Of a stretch of 64,000 nt of DNA, positions 53,461 through 62,230 are shown piece by piece. Numbering within the stretch: the first letter of the stretch is position 1; the number at the start of each line of letters is the position of its first letter. The notes beneath the pieces are model-generated. The model searched no databases. It saw only the letters and a list, made by a program, of their open reading frames with translations, and was not told the origin of the DNA. The translations under genes and the position numbers were made by a program. Origin of the DNA: Staphylococcus piscifermentans (GTDB lineage: Bacteria; Bacillota; Bacilli; Staphylococcales; Staphylococcaceae); assembly GCF_900186985.1 (NCBI RefSeq), contig NZ_LT906447.1, forward strand, positions 372,001-436,000, in the 5' to 3' direction.

Positions 53461-53585
53461 TTGATTTTAATGGAAAATTTACATATAATTTACATTGATT
53501 TAAGAAAGTTTTGCTTTTTAAATTTGCTTTTTAAAATAGAAGGAAACCAATTTGCTTCTAATGGAAAATATTAGAAGTCTTTTTT
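53461..53585 (+). promoter_or_regulatory. Promoter and leader terminator upstream of gtaB
   Basis: TTGATT (53461-53466) and TATAAT (53484-53489), spacer 17 bp, give a strong promoter. A terminator follows: CTTCTAAT (53555-53562) with ATTAGAAG (53570-53577) and a TCTTTTTT run, 33 bp before the gtaB start. The promoter core TTTACATATAATTNACATTGAT is shared with the leader at 49354. The rest of the 473-bp gap (from 53144) is AT-rich; I see no other gene in it. Confidence 0.65.
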
Positions 53586-53617
53586 GTATGAAAATTCAAT
53601 GTCTAGGGAGAATATTT

Positions 53618-54478
53618 ATGATTAAGAAAGCGATAATACCAGCAGCAGGACTAGGGACAAGATTTTTACCTGCTACAAAAGCAATGCCGAAAGAAATGCT
53701 ACCTATATTAGATAAACCTACTATTCAATATATTGTTGAAGAAGCAGCAGAGGCAGGAATAGAGGACGTAATTATTATTACTGGAAAGCATAAGAGAGCA
53801 ATTGAAGATCATTTTGATAATCAAAAAGAATTAGAAATGAATTTAGAAACAAAAGGTAAAATAGAGGAATTAAAAAAGACACAAGAGCCTACTAATTTGG
53901 TGAATTTATTTTATGTTCGTCAAAAGGAACAAAAAGGTTTAGGCGATGCAGTTTTGTGCGCAAAACAATTTATTGGAAATGAACCTTTTGCCGTTTTATT
54001 AGGAGATGATATTGTAAAAGGAAAAGTTCCGGCCATTAAACAATTAATGGATAAATATGAAGAAACTGGAAAGTCAGTGATCGGTGTTCAAGAGGTTCAA
54101 CCTTCAGAAACTCACAGATATGGAATTATAAATCCAAATTCTTCTAATGGCAGATTATATCAAGTAAATAATTTTGTAGAGAAACCTGCAGCAGGAACAG
54201 CACCATCAAATTTAGCAATTATGGGCAGATATGTTCTTTCGCCACAAATTTTTGATTATCTGGAAAATCAAGGTTTCGGTGCTGGTGGAGAAGTACAAAT
54301 TACCGATGCTATAGAAAGACTAAATCAAGATGATAACGTCTTTGCATATGATTTTGAAGGCAAACGCTATGATGTTGGTGAAAAAGTTGGTTTTGTAAAA
54401 ACTACAATAGATTTTGCTTTAAATAATGGTGAGATGAAAGATGAGATAAGAAAGTTTATTCAAGAAATAGTAAAGTAA
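53618..54478 (+). CDS. gtaB: UTP-glucose-1-phosphate uridylyltransferase
   Basis: Makes UDP-glucose from UTP and glucose-1-phosphate, a precursor for glycolipids and glycosylated polymers. The 286-residue product starts with the nucleotidyltransferase signature [15 protein letters not shown] and has [17 protein letters not shown] and NFVEKP motifs. I start at ATG 53618 (MIKKAIIP) with AGGGAG seven bases before it. A longer in-frame extension to 53552 runs through the leader terminator and is not coding. The downstream transferase gene follows 32 bp later, probably in one transcript. Staphylococci usually carry a gtaB/galU gene; whether this is the only one cannot be told here. Confidence 0.93.
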   Translation: MIKKAIIPAAGLGTRFLPATKAMPKEMLPILDKPTIQYIVEEAAEAGIEDVIIITGKHKRAIEDHFDNQKELEMNLETKGKIEELKKTQEPTNLVNLFYVRQKEQKGLGDAVLCAKQFIGNEPFAVLLGDDIVKGKVPAIKQLMDKYEETGKSVIGVQEVQPSETHRYGIINPNSSNGRLYQVNNFVEKPAAGTAPSNLAIMGRYVLSPQIFDYLENQGFGAGGEVQITDAIERLNQDDNVFAYDFEGKRYDVGEKVGFVKTTIDFALNNGEMKDEIRKFIQEIVK

Positions 54479-54510
54479 TAAACTCTGTTGTTGAAGGAGA
54501 ATTTTAAAAC

Positions 54511-57500
54511 ATGGTACAGATTAAGGAAATTAGAAATAAGCTAAAAAATTACACAAAAAATAAAGGGAAATTTGTATATGTAGATGCATTTAGAAATAAG
54601 AAAATAAAGAAAAAACATTTTGTATTAGAATCAACTCATGGAGATTCTGTAGGGGGACATAATTATTATTTAATCAAAGAAATAAAAAACAAAGTAAAGC
54701 GCGCTAAAATTTTTGTAGTAGCTAAAAACGTAGAAAAAGCTAAGAGATTTTTTGAAGTTAAAGGAATAGAAGATGTTCAAATAGTTGAACATTTATCGGT
54801 AGAATACTATGAATTGTTAGCAACCAGTGAATATTTAATTAACGATACAACTTTTTATCCTTTCTTTAATAAGAAAAAAGGACAAAAGTATTATATTATA
54901 TGGCATGGCACTCCATTAAAGTATATGGGGAAAGATATGCCTGTAGTTGTTGATGTTTCAAATGTTCAAAGGAACTTTTACATGGCTGATAAAATATTTG
55001 TAAGCAATGAATATACTAAAGATATCTTATCAGAAGCCTATAATTTAAAAAATGTCTATCAAGGGAAGATTGTCGTTAGTCCTTCCCCGAGAAATTCAAT
55101 ATTTTTAAATGATATCGAAAAGAACAAAATTAAAGAAAACTTGAATATTGAGAACAAAAAAATATTATGTTATATGCCCACTTGGAGGGGGACAGTAGGT
55201 AAAGTAAAGAAAACTAGTCACACTCAAGAACTTCTAAATTATCTTGAAAAAACACTTGCCCATGACACACTTTTATATGTTAAATTACATGATTTTGAAA
55301 AGAATAATATTTCTTTTGATAAATACAGTAAGATTAAAGAATTCCCTGGCAGTTATGAAACTTATGAATTTTTATCGATTACCGATGGGTTGATTACAGA
55401 TTATTCTTCTGTTATGTACGATTATGCAAATATGAATAAACCAGTTATATTATATACTTATGATTATGAGGAATATATCGAGAGCAGAGGTGTTTATGAA
55501 GATATTGATAAATATCCCTTTAAAAGAATTGAAAATTTGGAGGATCTTATAATTGCTATTGATAATCTATCTATTGAAGATTATTCAATAATTAACGAAA
55601 GGTTTACATATTCAGATTGTATAGATGGAGCCGAAAGAGTAATTAAAAATATATTATTTAATTATATAGATGAAAAAGTTAAAGAATATAATTTGTATAA
55701 TGGAAAAGAAACAGTAGCTATTTTAAGTGGGGGCTTTTGGAATAATGGGGTAACAAGTGCCCTCATAAATACTTTAGAAAATTTAGATACAAGTAAACGT
55801 AATTATATTTGTTTTTTTGAAAAAAATAAAATTAAACCAGAACATTATTATAGATTATTAAATTTACCCGATAATGTGCTTTTCTATCCTGTGACTGGAG
55901 AAGTAAATGGTAATATTTCTGATCGCCTATTATTGAAAAGATATTTATGGAACGAGGATTATTCTGCAAAAGGAAGAAAAAAACAGCTTGGTAGAATTTA
56001 TAAAGAAGAATTCAAAAGAATCTTTGGAGATTTAAAAATAGATTGGTTTATCCATTATACTGGATTTGAGCGCAAAGAAGCAGAAATGATGAGACATATC
56101 AATGCAAAAAAATTAATATGGGTGCATACTGATATGTTTGCTGAATATGAGGCTAAGAAGAATTTTAGTAAAAAAATAGTCTTTGGAGCTTATAAAGATG
56201 CTGATAAAGTAGTAATGGTGCATGAAAACTTACGAGAAAACTTAAATGCAAACATTTCTGGAATAAAAAGAAAGTTAGTAACAGTTAACAACTTTTTAGG
56301 TGAAGACAGAACAAAACGCTTAGGCAGAGAAAATATTTTTAAAACTTTAGCTGATGTTAAAGTAGATTACTCTTTTAATGATAATGCTTACAAAACTGAA
56401 ACCCAAATGCTTCTTGAAGAGTATAAAAAAGAAATAAATGAAATTGTAAAATTAGCTAAAGAATCAAAACATACAAATTATGACGTTGTAATTAAAAATA
56501 TTAAGGATATTAATGAGAGATACTCTTTTAATCCGTATTTACGGTATGTAGCTGAAAATACATCAGTAATGATGGATGAAGCGCATGAAAGAATAACAAA
56601 TATTTTTGGTGAACAAAAAAACAATCTGATCTCCGAGCTTTTATTTGAAGAATATAAAGATTTTATATTACCAAAAATAAAGGATAATCAGAATGAGTTG
56701 AATTATTATTTCCCAAATTTAGTGAAGGAAATTAGTAATTACGAAGCACTTTTAAATAATAGACTAGAATCTGCACGTAATGAAGAAAATTATGAATTAG
56801 TAAACAAAACTGAGATACAGCTTAAGAAAAGTCGCCAAATCGTTGTCGAAAATTATAAACTACTTAAAAAAGAAGAAAACTTGAACGAAAAATTTAATTC
56901 TTTATTCGATAACAAGAAAAGTGAATTTCTGGATTTTGTAGATAGTTATATAACACCTGAAAATATACAAAGTAGTCAACACCCTAATATAGATTTTTAT
57001 GGTTATTTTAGAGTTTCAAAGACTAAAATGTTAAATGCTATATTTGATGAAAATATAAAAGTATATATTAATATAGGGCGTTATGACTATCAAAAGGGTC
57101 ATGATAAATTAATAGATGCATTTGAAAGAACCTTTGAGCGAAACCCTAATATATTTTTGATAATAGTTGCTCCGCACGGACCTTTAAAATCTAAAACTAT
57201 AAATAGAGTAAGGAATTCTATTGCAAGAGATAATATTATAATTTTGACAGGAATGAATAATCCGTATCCTCTATTAGCTCATTGTGACGCATTTGTGCTT
57301 TCTTCTAATTACGAAGGGTTAGGTTTAGTAGTATATGAAGCGCTGGCTGTAAATACAGATGTTATAACTGTCAATTTAAAGGAAACAATTCAATATTTAA
57401 AACAAGATCAAGCAATTATAGTAGAAAATAATGTGGATGGTTTAACTAAAGGATTTATGCACCATCTTAATTTAAACAAACCTCTTAAAAAATTTGATTT

Positions 57501-57552
57501 TGAACCTTTTAAAGTCAAATCCATTAAAGAATTTGAGTCACTTTTTAAATAA
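54511..57552 (+). CDS. TagF-like glycerophosphotransferase fused to split GT4 domain (1013 aa)
   Basis: Another fused polymer enzyme. TagF-like motifs: YIIWHGTPLKYMGK near residue 130, MPTWRGT, and TDYSSVMYDYANMNKPVILY near 299. A GT4 domain begins near 395 (VAILSGGFWNNG) and its donor half lies at about 850-1010: NIGRYDYQKGHDKLID and the E-x7-E region EGLGLVVYEA near 936. Between the two GT4 halves, about residues 600-850, is a long charged helical insertion absent from the 833-residue paralogue. The gene is visibly more AT-rich than the export genes, with many Lys, Asn and Ile codons, perhaps from transfer. A ribosome site (AAGGAG) precedes ATG 54511. Confidence 0.85.
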   Translation: MVQIKEIRNKLKNYTKNKGKFVYVDAFRNKKIKKKHFVLESTHGDSVGGHNYYLIKEIKNKVKRAKIFVVAKNVEKAKRFFEVKGIEDVQIVEHLSVEYYELLATSEYLINDTTFYPFFNKKKGQKYYIIWHGTPLKYMGKDMPVVVDVSNVQRNFYMADKIFVSNEYTKDILSEAYNLKNVYQGKIVVSPSPRNSIFLNDIEKNKIKENLNIENKKILCYMPTWRGTVGKVKKTSHTQELLNYLEKTLAHDTLLYVKLHDFEKNNISFDKYSKIKEFPGSYETYEFLSITDGLITDYSSVMYDYANMNKPVILYTYDYEEYIESRGVYEDIDKYPFKRIENLEDLIIAIDNLSIEDYSIINERFTYSDCIDGAERVIKNILFNYIDEKVKEYNLYNGKETVAILSGGFWNNGVTSALINTLENLDTSKRNYICFFEKNKIKPEHYYRLLNLPDNVLFYPVTGEVNGNISDRLLLKRYLWNEDYSAKGRKKQLGRIYKEEFKRIFGDLKIDWFIHYTGFERKEAEMMRHINAKKLIWVHTDMFAEYEAKKNFSKKIVFGAYKDADKVVMVHENLRENLNANISGIKRKLVTVNNFLGEDRTKRLGRENIFKTLADVKVDYSFNDNAYKTETQMLLEEYKKEINEIVKLAKESKHTNYDVVIKNIKDINERYSFNPYLRYVAENTSVMMDEAHERITNIFGEQKNNLISELLFEEYKDFILPKIKDNQNELNYYFPNLVKEISNYEALLNNRLESARNEENYELVNKTEIQLKKSRQIVVENYKLLKKEENLNEKFNSLFDNKKSEFLDFVDSYITPENIQSSQHPNIDFYGYFRVSKTKMLNAIFDENIKVYINIGRYDYQKGHDKLIDAFERTFERNPNIFLIIVAPHGPLKSKTINRVRNSIARDNIIILTGMNNPYPLLAHCDAFVLSSNYEGLGLVVYEALAVNTDVITVNLKETIQYLKQDQAIIVENNVDGLTKGFMHHLNLNKPLKKFDFEPFKVKSIKEFESLFK

Positions 57553-57560
57553 TAATAAAA

Positions 57561-57600
57561 AAATCCACCGCCAAGCCCCAACTTGACGGTGGATTTCTTT
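57561..57600. terminator. Bidirectional terminator
   Basis: AAATCCACCG-C-CAAG pairs with CTTG-A-CGGTGGATTT with one mismatch; T-rich on both sides. It serves the convergent genes to left and right. Confidence 0.9.
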
Positions 57601-57616
57601 TCCCCAATTTATTAAA

Positions 57617-58903
57617 TTATGCTGGAATTTCTGCACGTTTGTCTGAGTGTTTACGAACAAATGAAGCTGCGATAACTGAAACGATACCGAAAATCATGAA
57701 GCCGATAAACATCCAGATTGTTGCGTTCATTTCAATATGTTGATTCATATAGATGATATCTCTGAGTGTATGTGCATAGTGACTGAATGGGTTCCAACCA
57801 ACAATATATTTGCGGTAGAATTCTGGAAGCATTTGTTCTGGCAACATTAAGAGTTGCATACTGAAGAACAATAATAGGAAGAAGACTGGAACAATCTTCA
57901 TGCCTGTCCATGTCATACAACCAAGTACGAGTCCGATGAATCCCATAAATGCAATCATGATATAAAATGCTACACGGTTCGGATGATCGAAATGGAAGCC
58001 TAATACATCTTTCATAAAGTAGATATAGCCAAAGCTACCAATTAATGCACTGACAGCAGTCATGACAATTTGACTAAGTGCTGCAATGAAGCGGTTTTTA
58101 CGAGTTACCAAGTTACTTGTGCGGAATGCGAAGAACAAGATAACTGATGTGATTAATGATCCCATCCAAACTGGCATAAACATTAAGAATGATGCATTAC
58201 CATTTGCTTGGTGATCTTTCACTTTGTGAATTGTAATATTATCTACATTTACAGGTTGAGTTAAACTTTCAATATCTTTAGCTGGAATAGCTACATTTTG
58301 TTTATTTAAAATGTCTAAACTTTGTTTTGTGATTTTAGCATTCACTTTTTGGCCTAATCCATCTAACACTTTAGTTGCGATTTGAGAGCCTTGTAAGTTA
58401 ACGCCTTGGCTGATAATTGTTTTAAGTTGTGCTGATTCAGGTTTGACATCTTGTGAACCTGATTGTTTCATTTTCTCAGCCATTTGTTGTGCTGCTTCTG
58501 GTGGAATTTCCCCTGATTTTACTTTATCTTCCATTTCTTGTTTTTTAGCTTTCATAACAGAAGCTTGTGTTTTGCTGAGTGCATGTTTTGAAAAATCTTT
58601 TTCTAGTACCACCGTACCGAAGTATTTTTCATCATCCATGCCTTCACGTGCTTTTTTCTCACTAGATACTTCTTTCCATTCTATTGCTTCTGATTTATTT
58701 TTCAATAAGTTGTCTGTTAAGTCTTTACCGATATTTACATGTTTACCTTGCATATCAGTACCTTTATCTAAGTTCACAACTGCTAGTGGAATATTTTTAG
58801 GTTTTGGATTATAAGCAGGATAGAATGCAACTGCTAATAACATGATGACTACCAATAATCCGATTGGTGCTATCCAAAGTAATTTATTTTTAAAAATGTT
58901 CAT
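57617..58903 (-). CDS. YhgE/Pip-like ABC-2 type membrane protein
   Basis: A 428-residue membrane protein. One N-terminal helix (WIAPIGLLVVIMLLAVAFYPA) is followed by an extracellular segment of about 190 residues and a C-terminal bundle of five or six helices. This is the layout of the YhgE/Pip and ABC-2 permease families, which are linked to export of toxic compounds, lipids or ESX substrates, and to phage infection in lactic bacteria. No ATPase gene lies beside it. I start at ATG 58903 because GGGAGG precedes it closely; the frame could extend to 58936. Divergent from a TetR regulator, which probably controls it. Confidence 0.82.
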   Translation of the reverse strand: MNIFKNKLLWIAPIGLLVVIMLLAVAFYPAYNPKPKNIPLAVVNLDKGTDMQGKHVNIGKDLTDNLLKNKSEAIEWKEVSSEKKAREGMDDEKYFGTVVLEKDFSKHALSKTQASVMKAKKQEMEDKVKSGEIPPEAAQQMAEKMKQSGSQDVKPESAQLKTIISQGVNLQGSQIATKVLDGLGQKVNAKITKQSLDILNKQNVAIPAKDIESLTQPVNVDNITIHKVKDHQANGNASFLMFMPVWMGSLITSVILFFAFRTSNLVTRKNRFIAALSQIVMTAVSALIGSFGYIYFMKDVLGFHFDHPNRVAFYIMIAFMGFIGLVLGCMTWTGMKIVPVFFLLLFFSMQLLMLPEQMLPEFYRKYIVGWNPFSHYAHTLRDIIYMNQHIEMNATIWMFIGFMIFGIVSVIAASFVRKHSDKRAEIPA

Positions 58904-59008
58904 ATTTTGGCCTCCCAATAAATAATTATTAAACACTGTGTTGATTTATCATTACTTTGACTATTATAATAGGAATATCAATAGATGCAATGCTCAATTT
59001 AGAACGAT

Positions 59009-59028
59009 ATGTGCATTTATAGACACAT
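59009..59028. promoter_or_regulatory. Candidate TetR operator in the divergent gap
   Basis: ATGTG and CACAT form an inverted repeat about 40 bp before the tetR start, between the two divergent genes. Suggestive only. Confidence 0.3.
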
Positions 59029-59070
59029 CAAACTAAGTTGTTCATTAACTTTGAAAGAAGGGTATTATTT

Positions 59071-59688
59071 ATGGTAGTTGATAGACGCGTACGAAAAACG
59101 CAGGCCGCAATTAAGGATGCATTTATACATTTATTAGAAGAAAAAGATTTAGATCACATTACAGTAAGTGATATTACAGAAGCGGCAGATATTAATAGAG
59201 GGACATTTTACTTGCATTACGAAGATAAATATATTTTATTGGAATCTATGGAAGATGAGTATGCGAAACAATTATATGATTTAACACGTTTCCGCGTTAA
59301 TATTAAAAATACTGATAGCCCTGAAGCATTCAACAAAGAATTTTCAGAGACTATTATGAAAAATGTCATCACACATATAGCAGAAAATATGGATTTTTAC
59401 CGTGTTATTCTGACTTTGGACCGACGCAGTAAATTAGAAGAAAAAATCAGAGATATTATTAAAGAGAATTTAATGGATCAAGCAGATGAAAATAATAATA
59501 TTGCGGGCATTCCAGTAGAGTATTTTCATAGTTATGTCACAGGTTCTATGATTTCAGTGATTAAGTACTGGGTACAAGATGACAATCGTATGGACGTTGA
59601 TACATTGATTAAATATGTATCACGTATCGTCTTTAATGGGCCGTTACGTTTAGTGGCAGGTTCACATAATGGAGAAGTGTGGGAATAA
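59071..59688 (+). CDS. TetR/AcrR-family transcriptional regulator
   Basis: A repressor of 205 residues. The N-terminal TetR helix-turn-helix spans about residues 5-50 (RKTQAAIKDAFIHLLEEK, ITVSDITEAADINRGTFYLHY). The remainder is a helical ligand-binding and dimerisation domain with no identifiable ligand. I start at ATG 59071, eight bases after GAAGGG; an upstream TTG at 59038 has no such site. The position opposite the YhgE-like gene is the classic layout of a TetR repressor and its target pump. scrR begins 18 bp after its stop. Confidence 0.9.
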   Translation: MVVDRRVRKTQAAIKDAFIHLLEEKDLDHITVSDITEAADINRGTFYLHYEDKYILLESMEDEYAKQLYDLTRFRVNIKNTDSPEAFNKEFSETIMKNVITHIAENMDFYRVILTLDRRSKLEEKIRDIIKENLMDQADENNNIAGIPVEYFHSYVTGSMISVIKYWVQDDNRMDVDTLIKYVSRIVFNGPLRLVAGSHNGEVWE

Positions 59689-59706
59689 TTAGAAAGGTGA
59701 ACGGTA

Positions 59707-60675
59707 ATGAATATTTCGGATATTGCTAAAATGGCTAGAGTATCAAAAAGTACAGTCTCCCGTTACTTAAACGGGGGCTCGGTGAGTGTCAAGACAAGAA
59801 ATAAAATTGATGAGATAGTGAAAGAAACAGGCTATTTACCTAATCAATTTGCCCAATCTTTAAAAGCTAAAAAAACTTTTATGATTGGAGCGATTATTCC
59901 GCGCCTAGATTCATATGCAATTAATCAAACATTAGAGGGAGCAGAAAAGTACTTACGCAAGATTAAATATCAAACCTTAATAGTAAATACAAATCAAGAT
60001 AAAAACTTAGAAGTAGAGGCTTTATATACACTAGATAGAAACAAGGTCGATGGCATTATGCTTCTGGCTACAGAAATCACAAAGGAACATATCAAAGCGA
60101 TTCAAGAAATTAAAGCACCTGTAATTCTAGTAGGGCAATCTTATGAAAATATTCCTTCAGTAATACAAAATGATTTTTCTGCTGGTAGAAAAATTGGGGA
60201 AGTTTTCGGACGCAATGATTTTAAAAAAGTGGCTTATTTAGGTGTTGAAGAATATGATCAATCAGTTGGTATTGAAAGAAAAAATGGTGTGATAAAAGGA
60301 TTATCAACCTATCATATTAAGCCCGATATTTATTATACTGATTTCAATTTGTACCATGCTGAAAAAGCTGCTCGAAGCATAGTATCTAAATATGATGCCA
60401 TTATTTGTGGAACCGACAATATTGCTCTAGGTGTTTTAAAAGCAGCTCGCGACCAAGATATAGAAGTACCGTCACAATTATCTATTTCTGGATTTGGAGG
60501 TTATGATACTACTTCTATCGTAAGTCCAACAATTACCACGATTGCTTTTCCGTACAAAAAAACCGGAGAAATTGCCAGTCGAAACCTTATTAGTATTATT
60601 AATAATGAAAAAATTGAAATTCTACAAGTTATGGATTTTCAATTTATAGAAAACAATAGTATTGACGTTAAGTAA
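59707..60675 (+). CDS. scrR: LacI-family sucrose operon repressor ScrR
   Basis: A DNA-binding repressor of 322 residues. It has an N-terminal LacI helix-turn-helix (ISDIAKMARVSKSTVSRYLN), the hinge helix segment FAQSLKAKKT, and a periplasmic-binding-like sensor domain (PTITTIAFPYKKTGEIA near the end). Sucrose-locus position and a perfect palindromic site before scrB support ScrR. The ATG at 59707 follows AGAAAGG. It is transcribed in the same direction as scrB and may also be read through from tetR. The inducer is probably fructose, sucrose or a phosphate of these; the sequence does not tell. Confidence 0.9.
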   Translation: MNISDIAKMARVSKSTVSRYLNGGSVSVKTRNKIDEIVKETGYLPNQFAQSLKAKKTFMIGAIIPRLDSYAINQTLEGAEKYLRKIKYQTLIVNTNQDKNLEVEALYTLDRNKVDGIMLLATEITKEHIKAIQEIKAPVILVGQSYENIPSVIQNDFSAGRKIGEVFGRNDFKKVAYLGVEEYDQSVGIERKNGVIKGLSTYHIKPDIYYTDFNLYHAEKAARSIVSKYDAIICGTDNIALGVLKAARDQDIEVPSQLSISGFGGYDTTSIVSPTITTIAFPYKKTGEIASRNLISIINNEKIEILQVMDFQFIENNSIDVK

Positions 60676-60690
60676 AAGGGAAAGTAAAAT
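60662..60690 (+). promoter_or_regulatory. Probable scrB promoter
   Basis: TTGACG (60662-60667) lies in the last codons of scrR and TAAAAT (60685-60690) just after it, spacer 17 bp. Start expected near 60697. Confidence 0.65.
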
Positions 60691-60716
60691 GCTAAGTGAA
60701 AGCGTTTTACTTTTTT
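60681..60716 (+). terminator. scrR terminator overlapping the scrB promoter
   Basis: AAAGTAAAATGCT pairs with AGCGTTTTACTTT with one wobble, followed by T residues. RNA starting near 60697 would lack the first arm, so only scrR transcripts should stop here. Confidence 0.75.
60697..60710. promoter_or_regulatory. cre-like site for CcpA
   Basis: TGAAAGCGTTTTAC matches the catabolite-responsive element consensus except for the last two positions and sits at the expected transcription start. Confidence 0.45.
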
Positions 60717-60725
60717 AAATAAAAA

Positions 60726-60739
60726 TGGAACCGGTTCCA
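60726..60739. promoter_or_regulatory. ScrR operator
   Basis: TGGAACCGGTTCCA is a perfect 14-bp palindrome with the central CG of LacI-family operators. It lies 30-36 bp after the expected start and just before the scrB ribosome site, so repressor there would block elongation. Confidence 0.8.
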
Positions 60740-60755
60740 AAAAGGAGATTGTTTA

Positions 60756-62228
60756 ATGGAGTGGACAAGAGAAGATAGATATAAAGGTTTGGATTTCATT
60801 TCTGAGGAAAAATATACTCAAATGGTAAGGAGAGTAGAGAAATCTCCTTGGAGACAGTATTATCACATTCAACCTGTGACGGGTCTTTTAAACGACCCCA
60901 ATGGATTTATTTATTATAAAGGAAAATATCATTTATTTTATCAATGGTTTCCGTTAGGCCCGGTTCATGGTTTGAAATATTGGTATCATGTTTCGTCTGA
61001 AGATTTGGCGACATTTAAAAATGAAGGACCAGTAATATACCCAGATACACTTTACGATTCTCACGGGGCTTATAGTGGCTCTAGCATTCAAATCGATGAT
61101 AAATTATATGTATTTTACACTGGTAACCATAGAACAAAAGATTGGAAAAGAGTTCCATATCAAGTTTATGCTCAATTAAATAATGATTTTCAAATTATTA
61201 AAAAAGTACCATTTATTTCAGGACCTCCAAGTGGTTACACAGAACATGTTAGAGATCCTAAAATCTGGAAAAATCAAGACAAGTACTATTTAGTAGTAGG
61301 AGCTCAAAATGATAATAAAAAAGGAAGGGCATTAATTTATCAATCAAAAGAACTATTTGAATTTAATTTACTTGGTGAAATTAACACAGGTTTAAATGAA
61401 TTCGGTTATATGTGGGAATGTCCTGATATCTTTAGAATTGAAGATAAAGAAGTTTTCTTATTTTGTCCTCAAGGTTTAGAAAAAGAAGGTAATAAATACA
61501 ATAATATTTATCAATCCGGCTACTTAGTGGGGAACTTTAATTATGACACATTGAAAATATCACATGATGGATTTAATGAATTAGATAATGGCTTTGATTT
61601 TTATGCGCCCCAAACTACATTATCTGCTGATGGCGATAGAATTTTAATTGGTTGGATGGGGCTTCCAGATACTGAATATCCAACTGACCAATATGAATGG
61701 GCACACTGTATGACATTACCTAGAATACTATCGATTGAAAAAAATCAATTGAAACAACGTATCCATCCAGATATTTTTAAACTAAGAGATAAAGGGATAA
61801 AAGAAACTTTTAAACTTAGAAATAATAGTAGAGAATGGGACTTGATTGAACCGGGAAGATTAGAAATAGATTTTTCTATTAAAGATAATAGTTCTGAAAG
61901 GATAACTATTTTACTTGCAAATAAAGTAGGAGAATCTATTGAAATAGACATAGATTTCATCAAAAATATTTTTCAATTAAATCGCTTGAATAGTGGCCAA
62001 TTACCTAGCAATCAAGATGATCAAAGAAGAAGTGTTGATTTAGGTGAAGTTTTCTCAAACATGCAAGTTTTTATTGACAATTCAAGTATAGAAATATTTA
62101 TAAATGATGGTTCAAAGGTTATGAGTTCCAGAGTATTTCCACAAATACCATATAGCCAATGTCAAATTAAGGTTGAAAAAGGGAATGCTGATTTAGAAGT
62201 TAATCAATATAAGTTGAAAGAAGGTTAA
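60756..62228 (+). CDS. scrB: Sucrose-6-phosphate hydrolase
   Basis: Cleaves sucrose-6-phosphate into glucose-6-phosphate and fructose in the cytoplasm. The 490-residue product is a GH32 enzyme. The nucleophile Asp is in LLNDPNGF at about residues 43-50. The RDP motif is in HVRDPKIW near 167, and the acid/base Glu in WECPD near 221. A beta-sandwich domain follows from about 340. ATG 60756 has AAGGAG eight bases upstream. It is the first gene of the operon, two bases before scrK. Confidence 0.95.
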   Translation: MEWTREDRYKGLDFISEEKYTQMVRRVEKSPWRQYYHIQPVTGLLNDPNGFIYYKGKYHLFYQWFPLGPVHGLKYWYHVSSEDLATFKNEGPVIYPDTLYDSHGAYSGSSIQIDDKLYVFYTGNHRTKDWKRVPYQVYAQLNNDFQIIKKVPFISGPPSGYTEHVRDPKIWKNQDKYYLVVGAQNDNKKGRALIYQSKELFEFNLLGEINTGLNEFGYMWECPDIFRIEDKEVFLFCPQGLEKEGNKYNNIYQSGYLVGNFNYDTLKISHDGFNELDNGFDFYAPQTTLSADGDRILIGWMGLPDTEYPTDQYEWAHCMTLPRILSIEKNQLKQRIHPDIFKLRDKGIKETFKLRNNSREWDLIEPGRLEIDFSIKDNSSERITILLANKVGESIEIDIDFIKNIFQLNRLNSGQLPSNQDDQRRSVDLGEVFSNMQVFIDNSSIEIFINDGSKVMSSRVFPQIPYSQCQIKVEKGNADLEVNQYKLKEG

Positions 62229-62230
62229 TT

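Noticed and set aside
53552..53617. N-terminal extension of gtaB
   Set aside because: It covers the leader terminator; the canonical start [11 protein letters not shown] with its ribosome site is at 53618.
58904..58936. 11-residue N-terminal extension of the YhgE-like protein
   Set aside because: The strong GGGAGG ribosome site lies inside it, directly before ATG 58903.
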